Assembly (NCBI GenBank): GCA_945957385.1
Contig: CAMFKP010000003.1
Location: 1 to 64,000 of the forward strand
Reading direction: 5' to 3'
Length of the DNA stretch: 64,000 bases
DNA from: an uncultured Aeromonadaceae bacterium
GTDB taxonomy: Bacteria; Pseudomonadota; Gammaproteobacteria; Enterobacterales; Aeromonadaceae
The position numbers and the translations under genes were made by a program. The notes below the pieces were generated by a model that saw nothing but the letters and a program-made list of their open reading frames with translations, made no database searches and had not been told where the DNA came from. Positions 51,804 to 60,149 of this stretch are shown here, piece after piece; the stretch's first letter is position 1, and each line of letters opens with the position of its first letter.

Positions 51804-52492
51804 TGGGCGTTCTGGTCAGGTGCTGATGCCTCAAGTGCGAGGGATGAATGCGTATTGGCAAAGCAGAATGCCCAGGCCTGCTCGCGTGCGGCGCGGGGCA
51901 GAGGATAGTTCGGATGTGGCAAAAAATAGATCCGACCAACTCCTTTTAAATACGCCTTGCAGGCTGTGTAAGTGAGCGTCCTGGTACCCGATTGCCAACG
52001 GATAGCAGTAGTCTGGATATCTTCCAGCAGATCCTGCTGGCACAGGCTGGCTTTTAGCTGTGCGGAAAAGCCAATGAGGTAAGAGGGTTTTAATATTGCG
52101 ACCAAGCGGGCAAAGATCGGCTGACACAACTGGAGATCATGGGTAGAGATTTGTGATGCCCGTTGTGAACGGAAAAAACAAATATTGCTCTGGCTGATCG
52201 CCGTTAATTCGTCGTCGCCCAGAAAACGCGATAAATACGGCACAACCCTGCGCAACGAGGCCAAATCCTGTTTCAGGAAATTTTCGGCATTAATGCAGGT
52301 AGGAGCATTGAAAACATAGTCGGCGCGAGCGCCCCAATTAAATCCGACAATCAAGGGTCGATTGGCGACGAGCGGCGAAGTCAGCAGTTCGTAATGCCAT
52401 TGCACATGATGCCGAGCACAATATTGTTTGATATCCGACTGTGCATATGCCAATGCCAGATCAGTCAGCAGTACTTCCAATTCTTTTTTCAT
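51800..52492 (-). CDS. Hypothetical protein with possible uracil-DNA-glycosylase-like fold
   Basis: Soluble 230-residue protein. LIVGFNWGARADY (about 47-59) is placed like UDG motif A and LPHPNYPLP (about 191-199) like the His-Pro-Asn/Ser motif of that superfamily, but the catalytic Asp/Asn is not certain and the sequence is otherwise unfamiliar. First gene of a three-gene minus-strand unit with two small membrane proteins. The fold suggestion is low confidence; the reading frame is convincing. Confidence 0.55.
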   Translation of the reverse strand: MKKELEVLLTDLALAYAQSDIKQYCARHHVQWHYELLTSPLVANRPLIVGFNWGARADYVFNAPTCINAENFLKQDLASLRRVVPYLSRFLGDDELTAISQSNICFFRSQRASQISTHDLQLCQPIFARLVAILKPSYLIGFSAQLKASLCQQDLLEDIQTTAIRWQSGTRTLTYTACKAYLKGVGRIYFLPHPNYPLPRAAREQAWAFCFANTHSSLALEASAPDQNAQ

Positions 52493-52541
52493 ATTGACAT
52501 ACGGCTGGTTTAATCGCGTGGCGTGTTACACGTGATGGAAT

Positions 52542-52994
52542 TTATTCGCGCAAGTGCTGGGCTAGTAATGCCAGCTCGGCATCGTCTGCACGCTGGTAAT
52601 CATGGGATGAGAGATACCCGGCATACTGGTGAAAATAGCGATCAACATTCGATTCAATCGGTCGCCATTGCGCCATATTCGCGGTGCCATGCATCGGAAA
52701 TAATTTGGCGTGGACATGATCAACGCCGAAGCCTTCGAAAATCATGCCGGTGCGGCCGACATCTTCGAGTTTGGCATCGAGCAATTTCGCCACGGTTTTA
52801 GTGGCCAGCATCAGTTCGATTAATACCTGATCGGGTAAATCGAATGCATAGCTGGAATGATGTGCTTTTGGAATGACAACCGTGACGCCCTGAGTGTTGG
52901 GAAATATTGACAAAAACGCTAAGTGCGCCGCATCTTCCCACACTTTATGGCAAGGTGATTTACCGGCGACGATATCGCAAAAAATACAGGACAT
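52542..52994 (-). CDS. HIT-family protein with HxHxK motif
   Basis: Histidine-triad family hydrolase or transferase, 150 aa. It begins MSCIFCDIVAGKSPCHKVWED with two CxxC-like cysteines, contains VVIPKAHHSSYAFDLPD, and ends the core with VDHVHAKLFPMHG (91-103). The triad reads His93-x-His95-x-Lys97: the middle His, which is the nucleophile in the family, is kept, but the third His is Lys. This suggests altered or specialised activity. Substrate not known. Confidence 0.82.
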   Translation of the reverse strand: MSCIFCDIVAGKSPCHKVWEDAAHLAFLSIFPNTQGVTVVIPKAHHSSYAFDLPDQVLIELMLATKTVAKLLDAKLEDVGRTGMIFEGFGVDHVHAKLFPMHGTANMAQWRPIESNVDRYFHQYAGYLSSHDYQRADDAELALLAQHLRE

Positions 52995-53093
52995 AATGAT
53001 CTCCAGTTTTATTCAATGTGTCATTAAAGTTCGATCTGAATTGAGAGGGCTATTTGCGAGATGGTGGCATAACTTCTGCCCGTTATTAAGCAA

Positions 53094-53127
53094 GTAGGGC
53101 GCAATACGCTACGCTATTGCGCCCTAC
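53094..53127. repeat. Palindromic intergenic repeat, copy 1
   Basis: Perfect 13-bp inverted repeat GTAGGGCGCAATA / TATTGCGCCCTAC with an 8-nt loop CGCTACGC. It begins GTAGG like the element at 53943, and like the repeat arms at 53990 and 54116. Such GTAGG...CCTAC elements are dispersed extragenic palindromes in many proteobacteria. Confidence 0.65.
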
Positions 53128-53239
53128 GGCCCTAAACGAAATGACTATATTGCATGCCATTAATCAGCCAGGCTTTGAATATGTTTGCTTGGCCAGGGTG
53201 TGCACGGTGAAATACACGATGTGAGTGTGTCAGGTTATA

Positions 53240-53842
53240 TCAAAGGCCCATTTTTATCATGACTTCGTTCACGCCTTTGACTATGTTGTCATTCATGGCA
53301 TCTCTAGCTATATCCTGATGTTGTTTGTTTAAAGCTTGCCAGCTATTTGGCAAGTCGCCTATTTTCAGGCTGGTTATATTGGCGGCATAACATGCCTCGC
53401 ACATGACTTTACCTTGAATATAGGGAACAACATTTAATGAGACATAAGTGAAGGCGGGCATGCGAACACCGAGGAAGGATCTTTGATTTAGACCATAACC
53501 AAAGGTTTCGGGTGTTTGATAGAGATCCCGAGGTACAAGCTCGATTATCATGTCATAGTTATTGCTCTGTTTTTTATCAATAATGGATACCTTGAAACCT
53601 TTGGCGGTGAGCCGCTCGACAACGGTTTTTTCTAATAATGCCTTATATGTTTTGTCATCTATTTTATCATATTCATTATTGAAGATGGTTGTCCCAACAA
53701 CGTTATAGCGTGGCGTATCAGGGAAGTTATCAATTACGCCAACAGTTTTCACGTTTTCAAGATTTTGCGGGGTTAGGCTGGTTGCGCAAGCGGTCAAGAA
53801 AAAGCTAACCATTAACAAAAGCATAATATTGATTTTTTTCAT
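53240..53842 (-). CDS. Predicted lipoprotein, unknown function
   Basis: A 200-residue product with signal MKKINIMLLLMVSFFLTACA and lipobox LTAC (Cys19). Mature part soluble, with LENVKTVGVIDNFPDTPRYNVVGTTIF and a YETPETFGYGLNQRS-like middle; Cys pair in MCEACYA near 152-157. Base composition is AT-rich. No family recognised. Whether it belongs to the cassette array is unclear: it has the same strand and composition, but no attC is visible at its 3' side. Confidence 0.68.
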   Translation of the reverse strand: MKKINIMLLLMVSFFLTACATSLTPQNLENVKTVGVIDNFPDTPRYNVVGTTIFNNEYDKIDDKTYKALLEKTVVERLTAKGFKVSIIDKKQSNNYDMIIELVPRDLYQTPETFGYGLNQRSFLGVRMPAFTYVSLNVVPYIQGKVMCEACYAANITSLKIGDLPNSWQALNKQHQDIARDAMNDNIVKGVNEVMIKMGL

Positions 53843-54201
53843 GTAAGTCCTTATACAAAATATATGTTGAATGGTGATGGATTTGGCATTTGACGCACCA
53901 TTTAATCCACAGTGGTGGCATCGCTGTATTCAGCAAGATCAGTAGGTGCGATTAGCGAAGCGTAATCGCACGCATGAATTAAAACAGCACGTAGGTTGGG
54001 CTGAATGAAATGAAGCCCAACGTTTGCTGCGGTTAAGTTCAATACCATGGGCTAACAGTAATCGTCGGTTTAATAATCAGCAGTGTTAATTTATAAAAGC
54101 CGTTAGCGGCTCGGTAAACGTTGGGCTTCGCAAGCTCAGCCCAACCTACGGGCTGCAATGACGGAAAAAATAACGACGATTGATGTGCCCATGTTTATGA
54201 C
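53843..54201. repeat. Repeat-rich intergenic segment with palindromes and a 35-bp inverted repeat pair
   Basis: Holds a palindrome at 53946-53971 (GTGCGATTA - 8 nt - TAATCGCAC) and a long inverted pair: 53990-54025 (from CGTAGGTTGGGCTGA to AAGCCCAACGTTT) and its imperfect reverse complement at 54116-54150. The second arm overlaps a short minus-strand frame that starts at 54192 and stops at 54136. This looks like insertion of MITE-like elements into a former cassette. No other gene is seen. Confidence 0.6.
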
Positions 54202-54339
54202 TCTCAACATTTTAGTTATGGGGCGAGCGACTTTATGCGCCCTAGGTCCATATACGCACCTACGGGCTAAACGGCGCACGTAAGCGCATCCAGTGGAGGC
54301 CGTTTCCCGGCCGTAATGGTGTTTGGCAATTTGTTATAT
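54202..54339 (-). other. attC-like recombination site D (138 bp)
   Basis: Minus-strand core boxes: the outer end ATATAAC at 54333-54339 and the inner end GTTGAGA at 54202-54208. Internal TTTAGTTATGGGGCG near the left end matches the same place in site A at 57033. It closes the cassette of the small membrane protein; its R'' box overlaps that gene's stop codon. Confidence 0.62.
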
Positions 54340-54585
54340 TTTTAATGACCCATGATCTCGATTAGGATTCAAGTTTGAATTATTCATCACCCAATATGCT
54401 AACGCACCGAGCACGCCAGAAACTATGCAGATCAACCCCCAAGCTAATGGTGGAACGTTCAACGCTAGCTCATTTTTATTTTTGGCATCTTGGTGTACAT
54501 AGTAAGCAAGTATTAGCGCGGGTAAGTAATAAAGAATAAATGGACCCCAGCTCATCATAATGCTCAATAAACTTGTCTCTTGCAT
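54334..54585 (-). CDS. Cassette gene: small membrane protein, 83 aa
   Basis: 83 residues with two membrane helices (about 13-30 and 47-67), separated by a basic loop QDAKNKNE. No family recognised. The gene lies between two attC-like sites in the cassette orientation (attC at its 3' end), and its start is about 33 bp from the R' box of the preceding site. Confidence 0.65.
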   Translation of the reverse strand: MQETSLLSIMMSWGPFILYYLPALILAYYVHQDAKNKNELALNVPPLAWGLICIVSGVLGALAYWVMNNSNLNPNRDHGSLKI

Positions 54586-54617
54586 AGCAAATCCTTAAAG
54601 GTTGACTCGTTTCTTAA

Positions 54618-54675
54618 ATATAACGTTGGAAATTAGCGGAGCAAGTCTAGGTTCCAACTTTAAATTTTTGTTAGC
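54618..54675 (-). other. attC-like recombination site C (58 bp)
   Basis: Core boxes GCTAAC (minus strand, at 54670-54675) and GTTATAT (at 54618-54624). The arms GTTGGAA and TTCCAAC (54625-54631 and 54652-54658) pair to form the folded site. It is short, within the usual attC range, and lies directly after the HEPN-like gene. Confidence 0.68.
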
Positions 54676-54679
54676 TCGG

Positions 54680-56032
54680 TTAACTCAGTTTGTGATCGTC
54701 AATAGCTTCAAGAAATTCTGCTTTACTATTAAATTTGGTTGTAGCGCCAAGCAAAAGAATATAAAAGACCCAAACTTTATGGAAAAAGTGTTTTATGTCG
54801 TCAAGTTCTCGTGAGTTATGACCATGATGTAAATATCTTGATCTCAAACTATATACAGATTTAACTAATTTTATAATTAATTTTCTTTCAGACAGTTCAG
54901 ACGATGAAAATATAGCAAGTCGTTCTGCTAAGTTTTGTTGTATCGGTTCATTTTCATTTTTAAGAAGTGTGCTTTCTAATGCAGATAAAATATATACAAG
55001 CTTTTCAAGTGGTTCAGCTGAAAAAGCGGCTTTAGAATAAAGGATACTTGTATTTAAAACTAAAGATTCAAACTCTGTAGGTTTATCTTTAGTTGCAATT
55101 TTAGATAAAACTCCCAAGCCGCAATCACTATACACATCTAGATCTTGCTTTGATATCTGCCAAGTTCTAGATGATGCTACATCAAAAAGGCCTTGAGTAA
55201 TATTATATTTATTCGATTCAGTAAAGCATATAACGGTGTATTGTTCTATATGTTCCATTCCTCGAATCTTGGATGAGCATTTGATGTCAGGTAACAGAAG
55301 TGCACCAGAATATATACCTAGAAAATTAGTTACCTTTTGCGCTGTCATCAATGCCAATTTGTTGGCAAAAGTAGGCTCGCATTCCAATTTAATCTCAATT
55401 GCAGAGTAACCTTGATATTTTTGCCGAAACTTTTGGAAAAATTGTCTAGCCGCATCTCTTTGTTCGTCGTTTTTAATTGTATCACTTATTGATGTCATAT
55501 TATCAATGAGTTTTTGTGTAAGGTTACGGACAATAACGCCACAAAATGAAAATGGTTGCTCTACAACTAGATTTGCAATTGGTACATATATTGTGATTTT
55601 TTGAACACTTTTCTTAGCTAGCGAAATTAAATGTGAAATATAATCTTTGCTTTGTTCATTATTGATATGGGATTTTTTAATCCAGTCAAAAATGCTATTC
55701 TCAATAAATTCATTACTTAATCTATCTCTGAATGATGGTTGGCTTTGTATTTTTTCAGATAACTCTACTAATGATTGATAAGGTCCGTTTTCCAGAGAGT
55801 ATCTAATGCCATTGTGCCTGAATGATCTTCCTATTACCTTGCCACTATAATCACTAATTTTTTCCTCTATATCACCAATAATATCTTTATCTGTTATGGT
55901 CGCATTTACATGAATTTCTGTTTCGAATTCTTTTTTTTGCTTTACGCTATTACCAGTTGAGGTTAACTTTTCTATTAGAGCATTTACTTTTGAATTGTAA
56001 TTATCTGCAGCAGATGGATGTATCTCATACAT
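54680..56032 (-). CDS. Cassette gene: HEPN-like protein (ApeA-type C-terminal domain)
   Basis: A 450-residue soluble protein, AT-rich gene. The last 110 residues resemble the ApeA-like HEPN domain: LESTLLKNEN, LAERLAIFSSSELSERKLI and YSLRSRYLHHGH, with the HEPN RNase motif R-x4-H at Arg397 and His402. The first 330 residues are not recognised. HEPN proteins of this kind are often anti-phage RNases or toxins. The ATG at 56032 has GAGG upstream; an in-frame TTG at 56038 would add two residues. It is a single-gene cassette closed by attC site C. Confidence 0.7.
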   Translation of the reverse strand: MYEIHPSAADNYNSKVNALIEKLTSTGNSVKQKKEFETEIHVNATITDKDIIGDIEEKISDYSGKVIGRSFRHNGIRYSLENGPYQSLVELSEKIQSQPSFRDRLSNEFIENSIFDWIKKSHINNEQSKDYISHLISLAKKSVQKITIYVPIANLVVEQPFSFCGVIVRNLTQKLIDNMTSISDTIKNDEQRDAARQFFQKFRQKYQGYSAIEIKLECEPTFANKLALMTAQKVTNFLGIYSGALLLPDIKCSSKIRGMEHIEQYTVICFTESNKYNITQGLFDVASSRTWQISKQDLDVYSDCGLGVLSKIATKDKPTEFESLVLNTSILYSKAAFSAEPLEKLVYILSALESTLLKNENEPIQQNLAERLAIFSSSELSERKLIIKLVKSVYSLRSRYLHHGHNSRELDDIKHFFHKVWVFYILLLGATTKFNSKAEFLEAIDDHKLS

Positions 56033-56054
56033 TATCAATAACCTCTAATAGAGA

Positions 56055-56179
56055 GCTAACGCCCTGTTAAGGTGTGAGCAACGCAATACAGAAGCTACCG
56101 CATACCACCTTAAACACTAAACGCAACGCATAGTAAAAATGCCACGCGTTGCGAATCACTCTTAAACAGATTGTTAGGC
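56055..56179 (-). other. attC recombination site B, VCR-like (125 bp)
   Basis: The clearest site of the array. Read on the minus strand it begins GCCTAACAATCTGTTTAAG and ends CTTAACAGGGCGTTAGC, with the two ends pairable (CTGTTTAAG against CTTAACAG, then GCAACGC against GCGTTGC). Length and sequence resemble the Vibrio-type sites of chromosomal integrons. Confidence 0.85.
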
Positions 56180-56185
56180 GATTTT

Positions 56186-57019
56186 TTACAGCGTATCAAG
56201 CTTATATTGCTGCTCATCTGTCAATTCATAGTCATTCATGTAAGCTCGTTTCGACAGTGCTTTTAGGTAATCAGCTACCCATCGGTATTTACTATAAATA
56301 CGGCTGTCTGAGTACATGTTTTTCTGGATATGTTTCAGTACCTTGTTTATCGAATTATGGCTACGAGCTTCAATTAGAGGAGACAAATAGTCAATAAAGA
56401 GCGGTAAATCTTGATTAATTTCTGTTACCAAGCCACCGCGAGGATCTGTCCACTCAAATAATATACGTGACCCCCAATTACTATAACCTAGCCCACCTTG
56501 ATCAGACTTATTTATGTCATCAATTAGCTCTGATGCGTTGCTATAACCCAATTTAGGAATGAGTTTACTGTCAAGGATTACTCTTGGATTAACAGCCAAC
56601 TGCTCTTCGAGTAGATATGCATTGATATACGCAGGTCCAACAATTTGATTATCAGAAGAGCTAAAGTACGTGTCACCGCAAGAAATTGCACCTCTTAACC
56701 AAATGCCCTCCACAGCCAAATTTTGCTGTATTAAGCCAACGGCAATGCATAGTTGTCGAAGTTTATTGAGTTTTTCTTCTGAATCGCCGTTACATGGAAC
56801 TGTCAAAATTACAGAATCGCTAATTACGATAGAACCAATCTCTCTTTTGGAGGGTATGTCATTTAGATATTCAATCGCTGAATTTACAATTCCAAAATAC
56901 TTGTTTATTTGAGTTCTATTCTGAGACTGAATCATTTGCTTAAAGCCAAGCACATCAAGGAACGCGACAAAGCTCTCCTCGTATTCGATCTCATGAACCG
57001 CATATCTATCTATTGGCAT
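56186..57019 (-). CDS. Cassette gene: class III nucleotidyl cyclase-like protein, Pycsar-cyclase-like
   Basis: A 277-residue soluble protein with a class III cyclase core. AFLDVLGFKQ gives metal ligand Asp22, ISDSVIL gives Asp68 (46 residues later, the normal spacing), WLRGAISCGD follows at 107-116, and GPAYINAYLLEE at 128-139 is the region that carries the transition-state residues. This order is shared with PycC, the cyclase of Pycsar anti-phage systems that makes cCMP or cUMP. Product base cannot be read by eye. It starts 14 bp after the R' box of attC site A and is closed by site B. The two-helix protein of the preceding cassette could be an effector, but that is speculation. Confidence 0.68.
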   Translation of the reverse strand: MPIDRYAVHEIEYEESFVAFLDVLGFKQMIQSQNRTQINKYFGIVNSAIEYLNDIPSKREIGSIVISDSVILTVPCNGDSEEKLNKLRQLCIAVGLIQQNLAVEGIWLRGAISCGDTYFSSSDNQIVGPAYINAYLLEEQLAVNPRVILDSKLIPKLGYSNASELIDDINKSDQGGLGYSNWGSRILFEWTDPRGGLVTEINQDLPLFIDYLSPLIEARSHNSINKVLKHIQKNMYSDSRIYSKYRWVADYLKALSKRAYMNDYELTDEQQYKLDTL

Positions 57020-57032
57020 ATTATCTCCTATC

Positions 57033-57114
57033 GCCTAACACTTTAGTTATGGGGCGCGCGGCTTTATGCGCGTCCCAGTGAGCGAAGCGAACGACTTAAA
57101 CTATTTGTTATAGC
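57033..57114 (-). other. attC recombination site A (82 bp)
   Basis: On the minus strand it begins GCTATAACAAATAGTTTAAG (57114 downward) and ends with R' box GTTAGGC at 57033-57039. TTTAGTTATGGGGCG near the R' end matches site D. It lies just past the stop of the two-helix protein gene and 14 bp before the cyclase gene. Confidence 0.8.
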
Positions 57115-57117
57115 TAA

Positions 57118-57714
57118 CTATTTTATATCTTTTTCTAAAGCTTCTAACTGTGCCAGGTAATGTTCATAAACTTTTGAGAAGTAATTGTTTTTTGGTGCGA
57201 GATTTGTGTGCTCAGCAATAATTTCTTGCGGAGTTGTTGGTGTTGGATGATTGATTAGATAGGTCTTTATGTCGCGCCAGGCAAGATCTATGGTGGACAC
57301 TTTATTTGCCCACTCAAATTGATTTTTGATTACGATGGCATCAAGTTCATGGGTTAAATTGCGAAGATATTCAATAGCATCCAAAAGGTTTTCTTCATGC
57401 TTTTCTGCTAAGTTGCCATTTCTTTGATATGCATACACGTACCAAGTAATTTCAGCCGCATGAACCTTCCTAAGTGCAACTTGAACATCCCAAATGACAA
57501 CAATTGATTTTCCGACCCTTAGCTGCTTTAACCAACTATCTACACCAATAGCAGCGGCTGCTGCGGCTATAATAGTTCCAATCCCACCTAGGAAACCGCC
57601 AAAGTTGCCCAAGTTTTCTAGAAGGGTATTAAATGACTGCTTGTCTGATACATAAAGAGAGACTAAAACTATCACCCCCATCAGGGCAATCGAAGACATA
57701 AAGAATAGAGCCAT
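57118..57714 (-). CDS. Cassette gene: two-helix membrane protein with cytoplasmic helical tail
   Basis: 198 residues: helix 1 at about 3-22 (LFFMSSIALMGVIVLVSLYV), helix 2 at about 40-62 (GGFLGGIGTIIAAAAAAIGV), then about 135 soluble helical residues with many Trp, Glu and Lys. No family recognised. The ATG at 57714 is used; no good ribosome site is visible, and a TTG at 57723 is possible. First cassette of the visible array. A membrane protein next to a Pycsar-like cyclase recalls two-gene defence systems, but an attC site separates them. Confidence 0.65.
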   Translation of the reverse strand: MALFFMSSIALMGVIVLVSLYVSDKQSFNTLLENLGNFGGFLGGIGTIIAAAAAAIGVDSWLKQLRVGKSIVVIWDVQVALRKVHAAEITWYVYAYQRNGNLAEKHEENLLDAIEYLRNLTHELDAIVIKNQFEWANKVSTIDLAWRDIKTYLINHPTPTTPQEIIAEHTNLAPKNNYFSKVYEHYLAQLEALEKDIK

Positions 57715-57755
57715 GTAATTCAATAGTATTCGGAAGTTAATAATTCATCTCCTAC

Positions 57756-57763
57756 GCTATAAC
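57756..57763 (-). other. Isolated attC/attI R'-type box
   Basis: GTTATAGC on the minus strand, 42 bp before the first cassette gene, with CCACTTAA further out. No matching outer half is found to the right, so it could be the end of a truncated attC or of an attI whose integrase gene has been lost. Confidence 0.5.
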
Positions 57764-58227
57764 AATCTTTTTTAAGTGGCGAAATACCATATATCGTGAG
57801 CTTGCTTGCCATCTATCACGTAAACGCTCGTCGAGATGGCACTCCGATCCCGTTATCGCTGCACAGTTTTTTCCAGCGGAGCACACTGGCGGATGGATAG
57901 GCGGCATAATCACCGCCTAGCGCACATATGGACTCAATAGGGCTATTAGCGAGCGACGCTCGGCAAACGCGCTGGCTACCGCCCCTGACTTGCGGCTGTC
58001 ACAACGCCGATGGGCGGGATGGTGGCGCTGTCTGTCAGTGCCAACAGGCACCTTGCGCTTTTTGAGTCTCTAGGCTAGCGCAACCGTTTTGCTGATGGAA
58101 TGGCCTCATTTGGCAAAAATCCGCTTTTATTACGTTTTTATTCAATATGCCGGCTGGGGCCGGTCGCACCGTGGGGCCAAGCCCGTTGCCCGTTGCGGCC
58201 AACGCACCGCGCGCGCCGGCGGCGCAT
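57764..58227. other. Non-coding region between the cassette array and amyA
   Basis: About 460 bp with no convincing gene. GC content rises again from about 57.9 kb. Neither an integrase gene nor a complete attI is visible. Confidence 0.5.
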
Positions 58228-58250
58228 AAAAAAGGGCGCCGTAGCGCCCT
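58228..58250 (-). terminator. Terminator of amyA
   Basis: Stem AGGGCGC / GCGCCCT with a 4-nt loop; on the minus strand it is followed by a run of T. It lies about 20 bp after the amyA stop. Confidence 0.85.
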
Positions 58251-58271
58251 GGATTATTTACCGGCAGCAGA

Positions 58272-60149
58272 TCATGGGAAATCGCGAATGCTGACCGGGG
58301 CGCTGACGCCACGCTGGAACACGTTCACCTTACCGCACTGGGCAAAATGGTTACCGCTGGTGTACGGCGTACCAGACTGGCTGACGTTCGCCTCCCAGCC
58401 GGCGCCGTTCTTGATGTAGGTCTTGAACTCGAACCAGAGGCCGTTCACGGCCTTGGAGCAGTCCATCTGCACATCCAGCATCCAGTAGTGCTGACCGTAG
58501 GTGTTGAGCGGTTCGACACCGTAACCGTCGACGGCAACCGTGCGCGTCGTCCCCCAGCTGGATGGCCAGACATCGGTGGTCCAGTCCATCGCGGTGCCGA
58601 CGGCGGCGGTGCTTTGTGACGCTTCGGCACCGTACCAGTCCAGGTAGTTGTCGTTGGCCTTCCACGGCGCCGTGGTGGCGTTGCGCAGGTTGTTGTGCGT
58701 AATCGGGATCGCGCACAGGTAGTTGCTGCTGGTGCACGCCAGACCTAAGTTGTTAGCGGCATAGGTATGGTCGATACCACCGCGTACGAACATGTCCTCA
58801 CCGGAGGCCGTGGTGCCATACACCAGCAGCACGGTGCGCTTCACTGTGGTTGGGGTGGTCGTCTTCTGCCAGACCGCCCAGTCGGTGCCGGATTGCGCCA
58901 GCGTCCAGCCGCTGCCGCTCGGTGACCAGGAGCCGTTGCCCATCTTCATCGCCAGCTTGCCGCCGATGTAGGCCGCATACAGCCCCTGTTCGGCGCGGTC
59001 GATGGTGACGGTGGAGTTGGAGTTGATGCCTTGTGACTTGCGCAGCTGCATCAGCGCCTTGATCTGGCTACCGAGTCCCCAGTTGAAGTAGTGGGTGTAG
59101 TAGACAGAAGGCACGCCCGGGTGGGTCAGGATGTAGGCATAGGCCTGCATCACCTTGTCACACGGCACCGGCCAGTGGTTTTGACCAGAGCCACAGGCGC
59201 CGCTCGGGCCGGTGTCGTGGTTGTCAACGAAGGTCACCGAGTGCGAAGGCCACCAGCCAATGGCACCTTGCGGCTTGCCGTTGGAGTCCTTCAGCACCGC
59301 ATAGTTGTAGGTGGAGAGTGCCTTGTTCAGCAGCCCCTTGGTGGTGAAGTCGAACACGGCACTGGTGCCGCCGGTGGCGTTCACCCAGTTGACCAGCAAC
59401 TGACGGTGCGCATCCGGGTAGTTGGCATCGGAACCACAGCCTTCACCGTTGTAGCACAGCGAGGTCCAGTATTCGCCGACGCTGAAGTAGGGGTTGGTGG
59501 CATTGTTGTAGATGCCGACATAGCTGCCGTTGTAGCCCTTGACGTAGTCGTAACGCCAGCCGTCAAAGCCGACGCCCTTCAGCGTGGTGTTCATCCAGTC
59601 TTTGATGCTGGTCTGCACGAAACCCTGGCTGTGGTCGATATCGCGTGCAGCGGCGTAGCCACCGCCGGAATCGGGGTTGCCGCGCTGGCCGGTACAGTTG
59701 GAACCGGCGGCGCCCCAGGCTTCGTCGTCAGAGGTGATGGCCTGCATGCTCCAGGTCGGATTGACAAAGCCACACCAGCTGCCGGTGCCGTTGCGGTGGT
59801 TGATGACGATATCCGCCAGCACCTTGACCCCTTTGTTGTGCAGGGTGTTGATCAGTGAGGCGAGTTCGGTCTCGGTACCGTATTTGGAGTTCAGGTCGTT
59901 GAGCTGCTCCGGCAGGTAACCTTCCAGCGAGCCGGCCTTGGAGGGCGGCGGCAGCCAGACCATGTTGAAGCCGGCGCTGGCGATCTCGTCGGCATTCGCC
60001 GAGAGCTGGTTATACCAGGTGGCCGAGCTGGAGGCAGAGGTCCACTGGAACCCTTGCAGCATGATATCGGAGTTGTTTTCCGGCACACCGGCCCAGGCGC
60101 CATACGAGATGGACGCCAGCACCGACAATGCCAGCCATTGTTTCTTCAT
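58272..60149 (-). CDS. amyA: Secreted alpha-amylase (GH13)
   Basis: Extracellular endo-amylase of 625 aa. Signal peptide to AWA (about residue 20). GH13 motifs: DIVINHR near 113-119, GWRYDYVKG with nucleophile Asp201, SVGEYW with acid/base Glu226, and FVDNHD with Asp312. The C-terminal 200 residues form a beta domain with extra modules ([30 protein letters not shown]), likely starch-binding (CBM20-like). Start 60149 with AAGGAA upstream. Overall like Aeromonas alpha-amylases. Signal peptide and gene isolation fit a secreted, singly transcribed enzyme. Confidence 0.92.
   Translation of the reverse strand: MKKQWLALSVLASISYGAWAGVPENNSDIMLQGFQWTSASSSATWYNQLSANADEIASAGFNMVWLPPPSKAGSLEGYLPEQLNDLNSKYGTETELASLINTLHNKGVKVLADIVINHRNGTGSWCGFVNPTWSMQAITSDDEAWGAAGSNCTGQRGNPDSGGGYAAARDIDHSQGFVQTSIKDWMNTTLKGVGFDGWRYDYVKGYNGSYVGIYNNATNPYFSVGEYWTSLCYNGEGCGSDANYPDAHRQLLVNWVNATGGTSAVFDFTTKGLLNKALSTYNYAVLKDSNGKPQGAIGWWPSHSVTFVDNHDTGPSGACGSGQNHWPVPCDKVMQAYAYILTHPGVPSVYYTHYFNWGLGSQIKALMQLRKSQGINSNSTVTIDRAEQGLYAAYIGGKLAMKMGNGSWSPSGSGWTLAQSGTDWAVWQKTTTPTTVKRTVLLVYGTTASGEDMFVRGGIDHTYAANNLGLACTSSNYLCAIPITHNNLRNATTAPWKANDNYLDWYGAEASQSTAAVGTAMDWTTDVWPSSWGTTRTVAVDGYGVEPLNTYGQHYWMLDVQMDCSKAVNGLWFEFKTYIKNGAGWEANVSQSGTPYTSGNHFAQCGKVNVFQRGVSAPVSIRDFP

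Noticed and set aside
53240-53842. Fifth cassette of the array (lipoprotein gene).
   Set aside because: No attC pair could be identified at its 3' side, so it is listed outside the array.
53094-54150. CRISPR array.
   Set aside because: The repeats are few, palindromic, unequal in sequence and irregularly spaced.
56186-57714. A complete Pycsar operon.
   Set aside because: The two-helix protein does not show recognisable PycTM sequence and an attC site separates the genes, so only a cyclase-like call is made.
57764-58227. Integron integrase gene or attI beside the array.
   Set aside because: No frame of suitable length or tyrosine-recombinase motif is found; only a single R' box is present.
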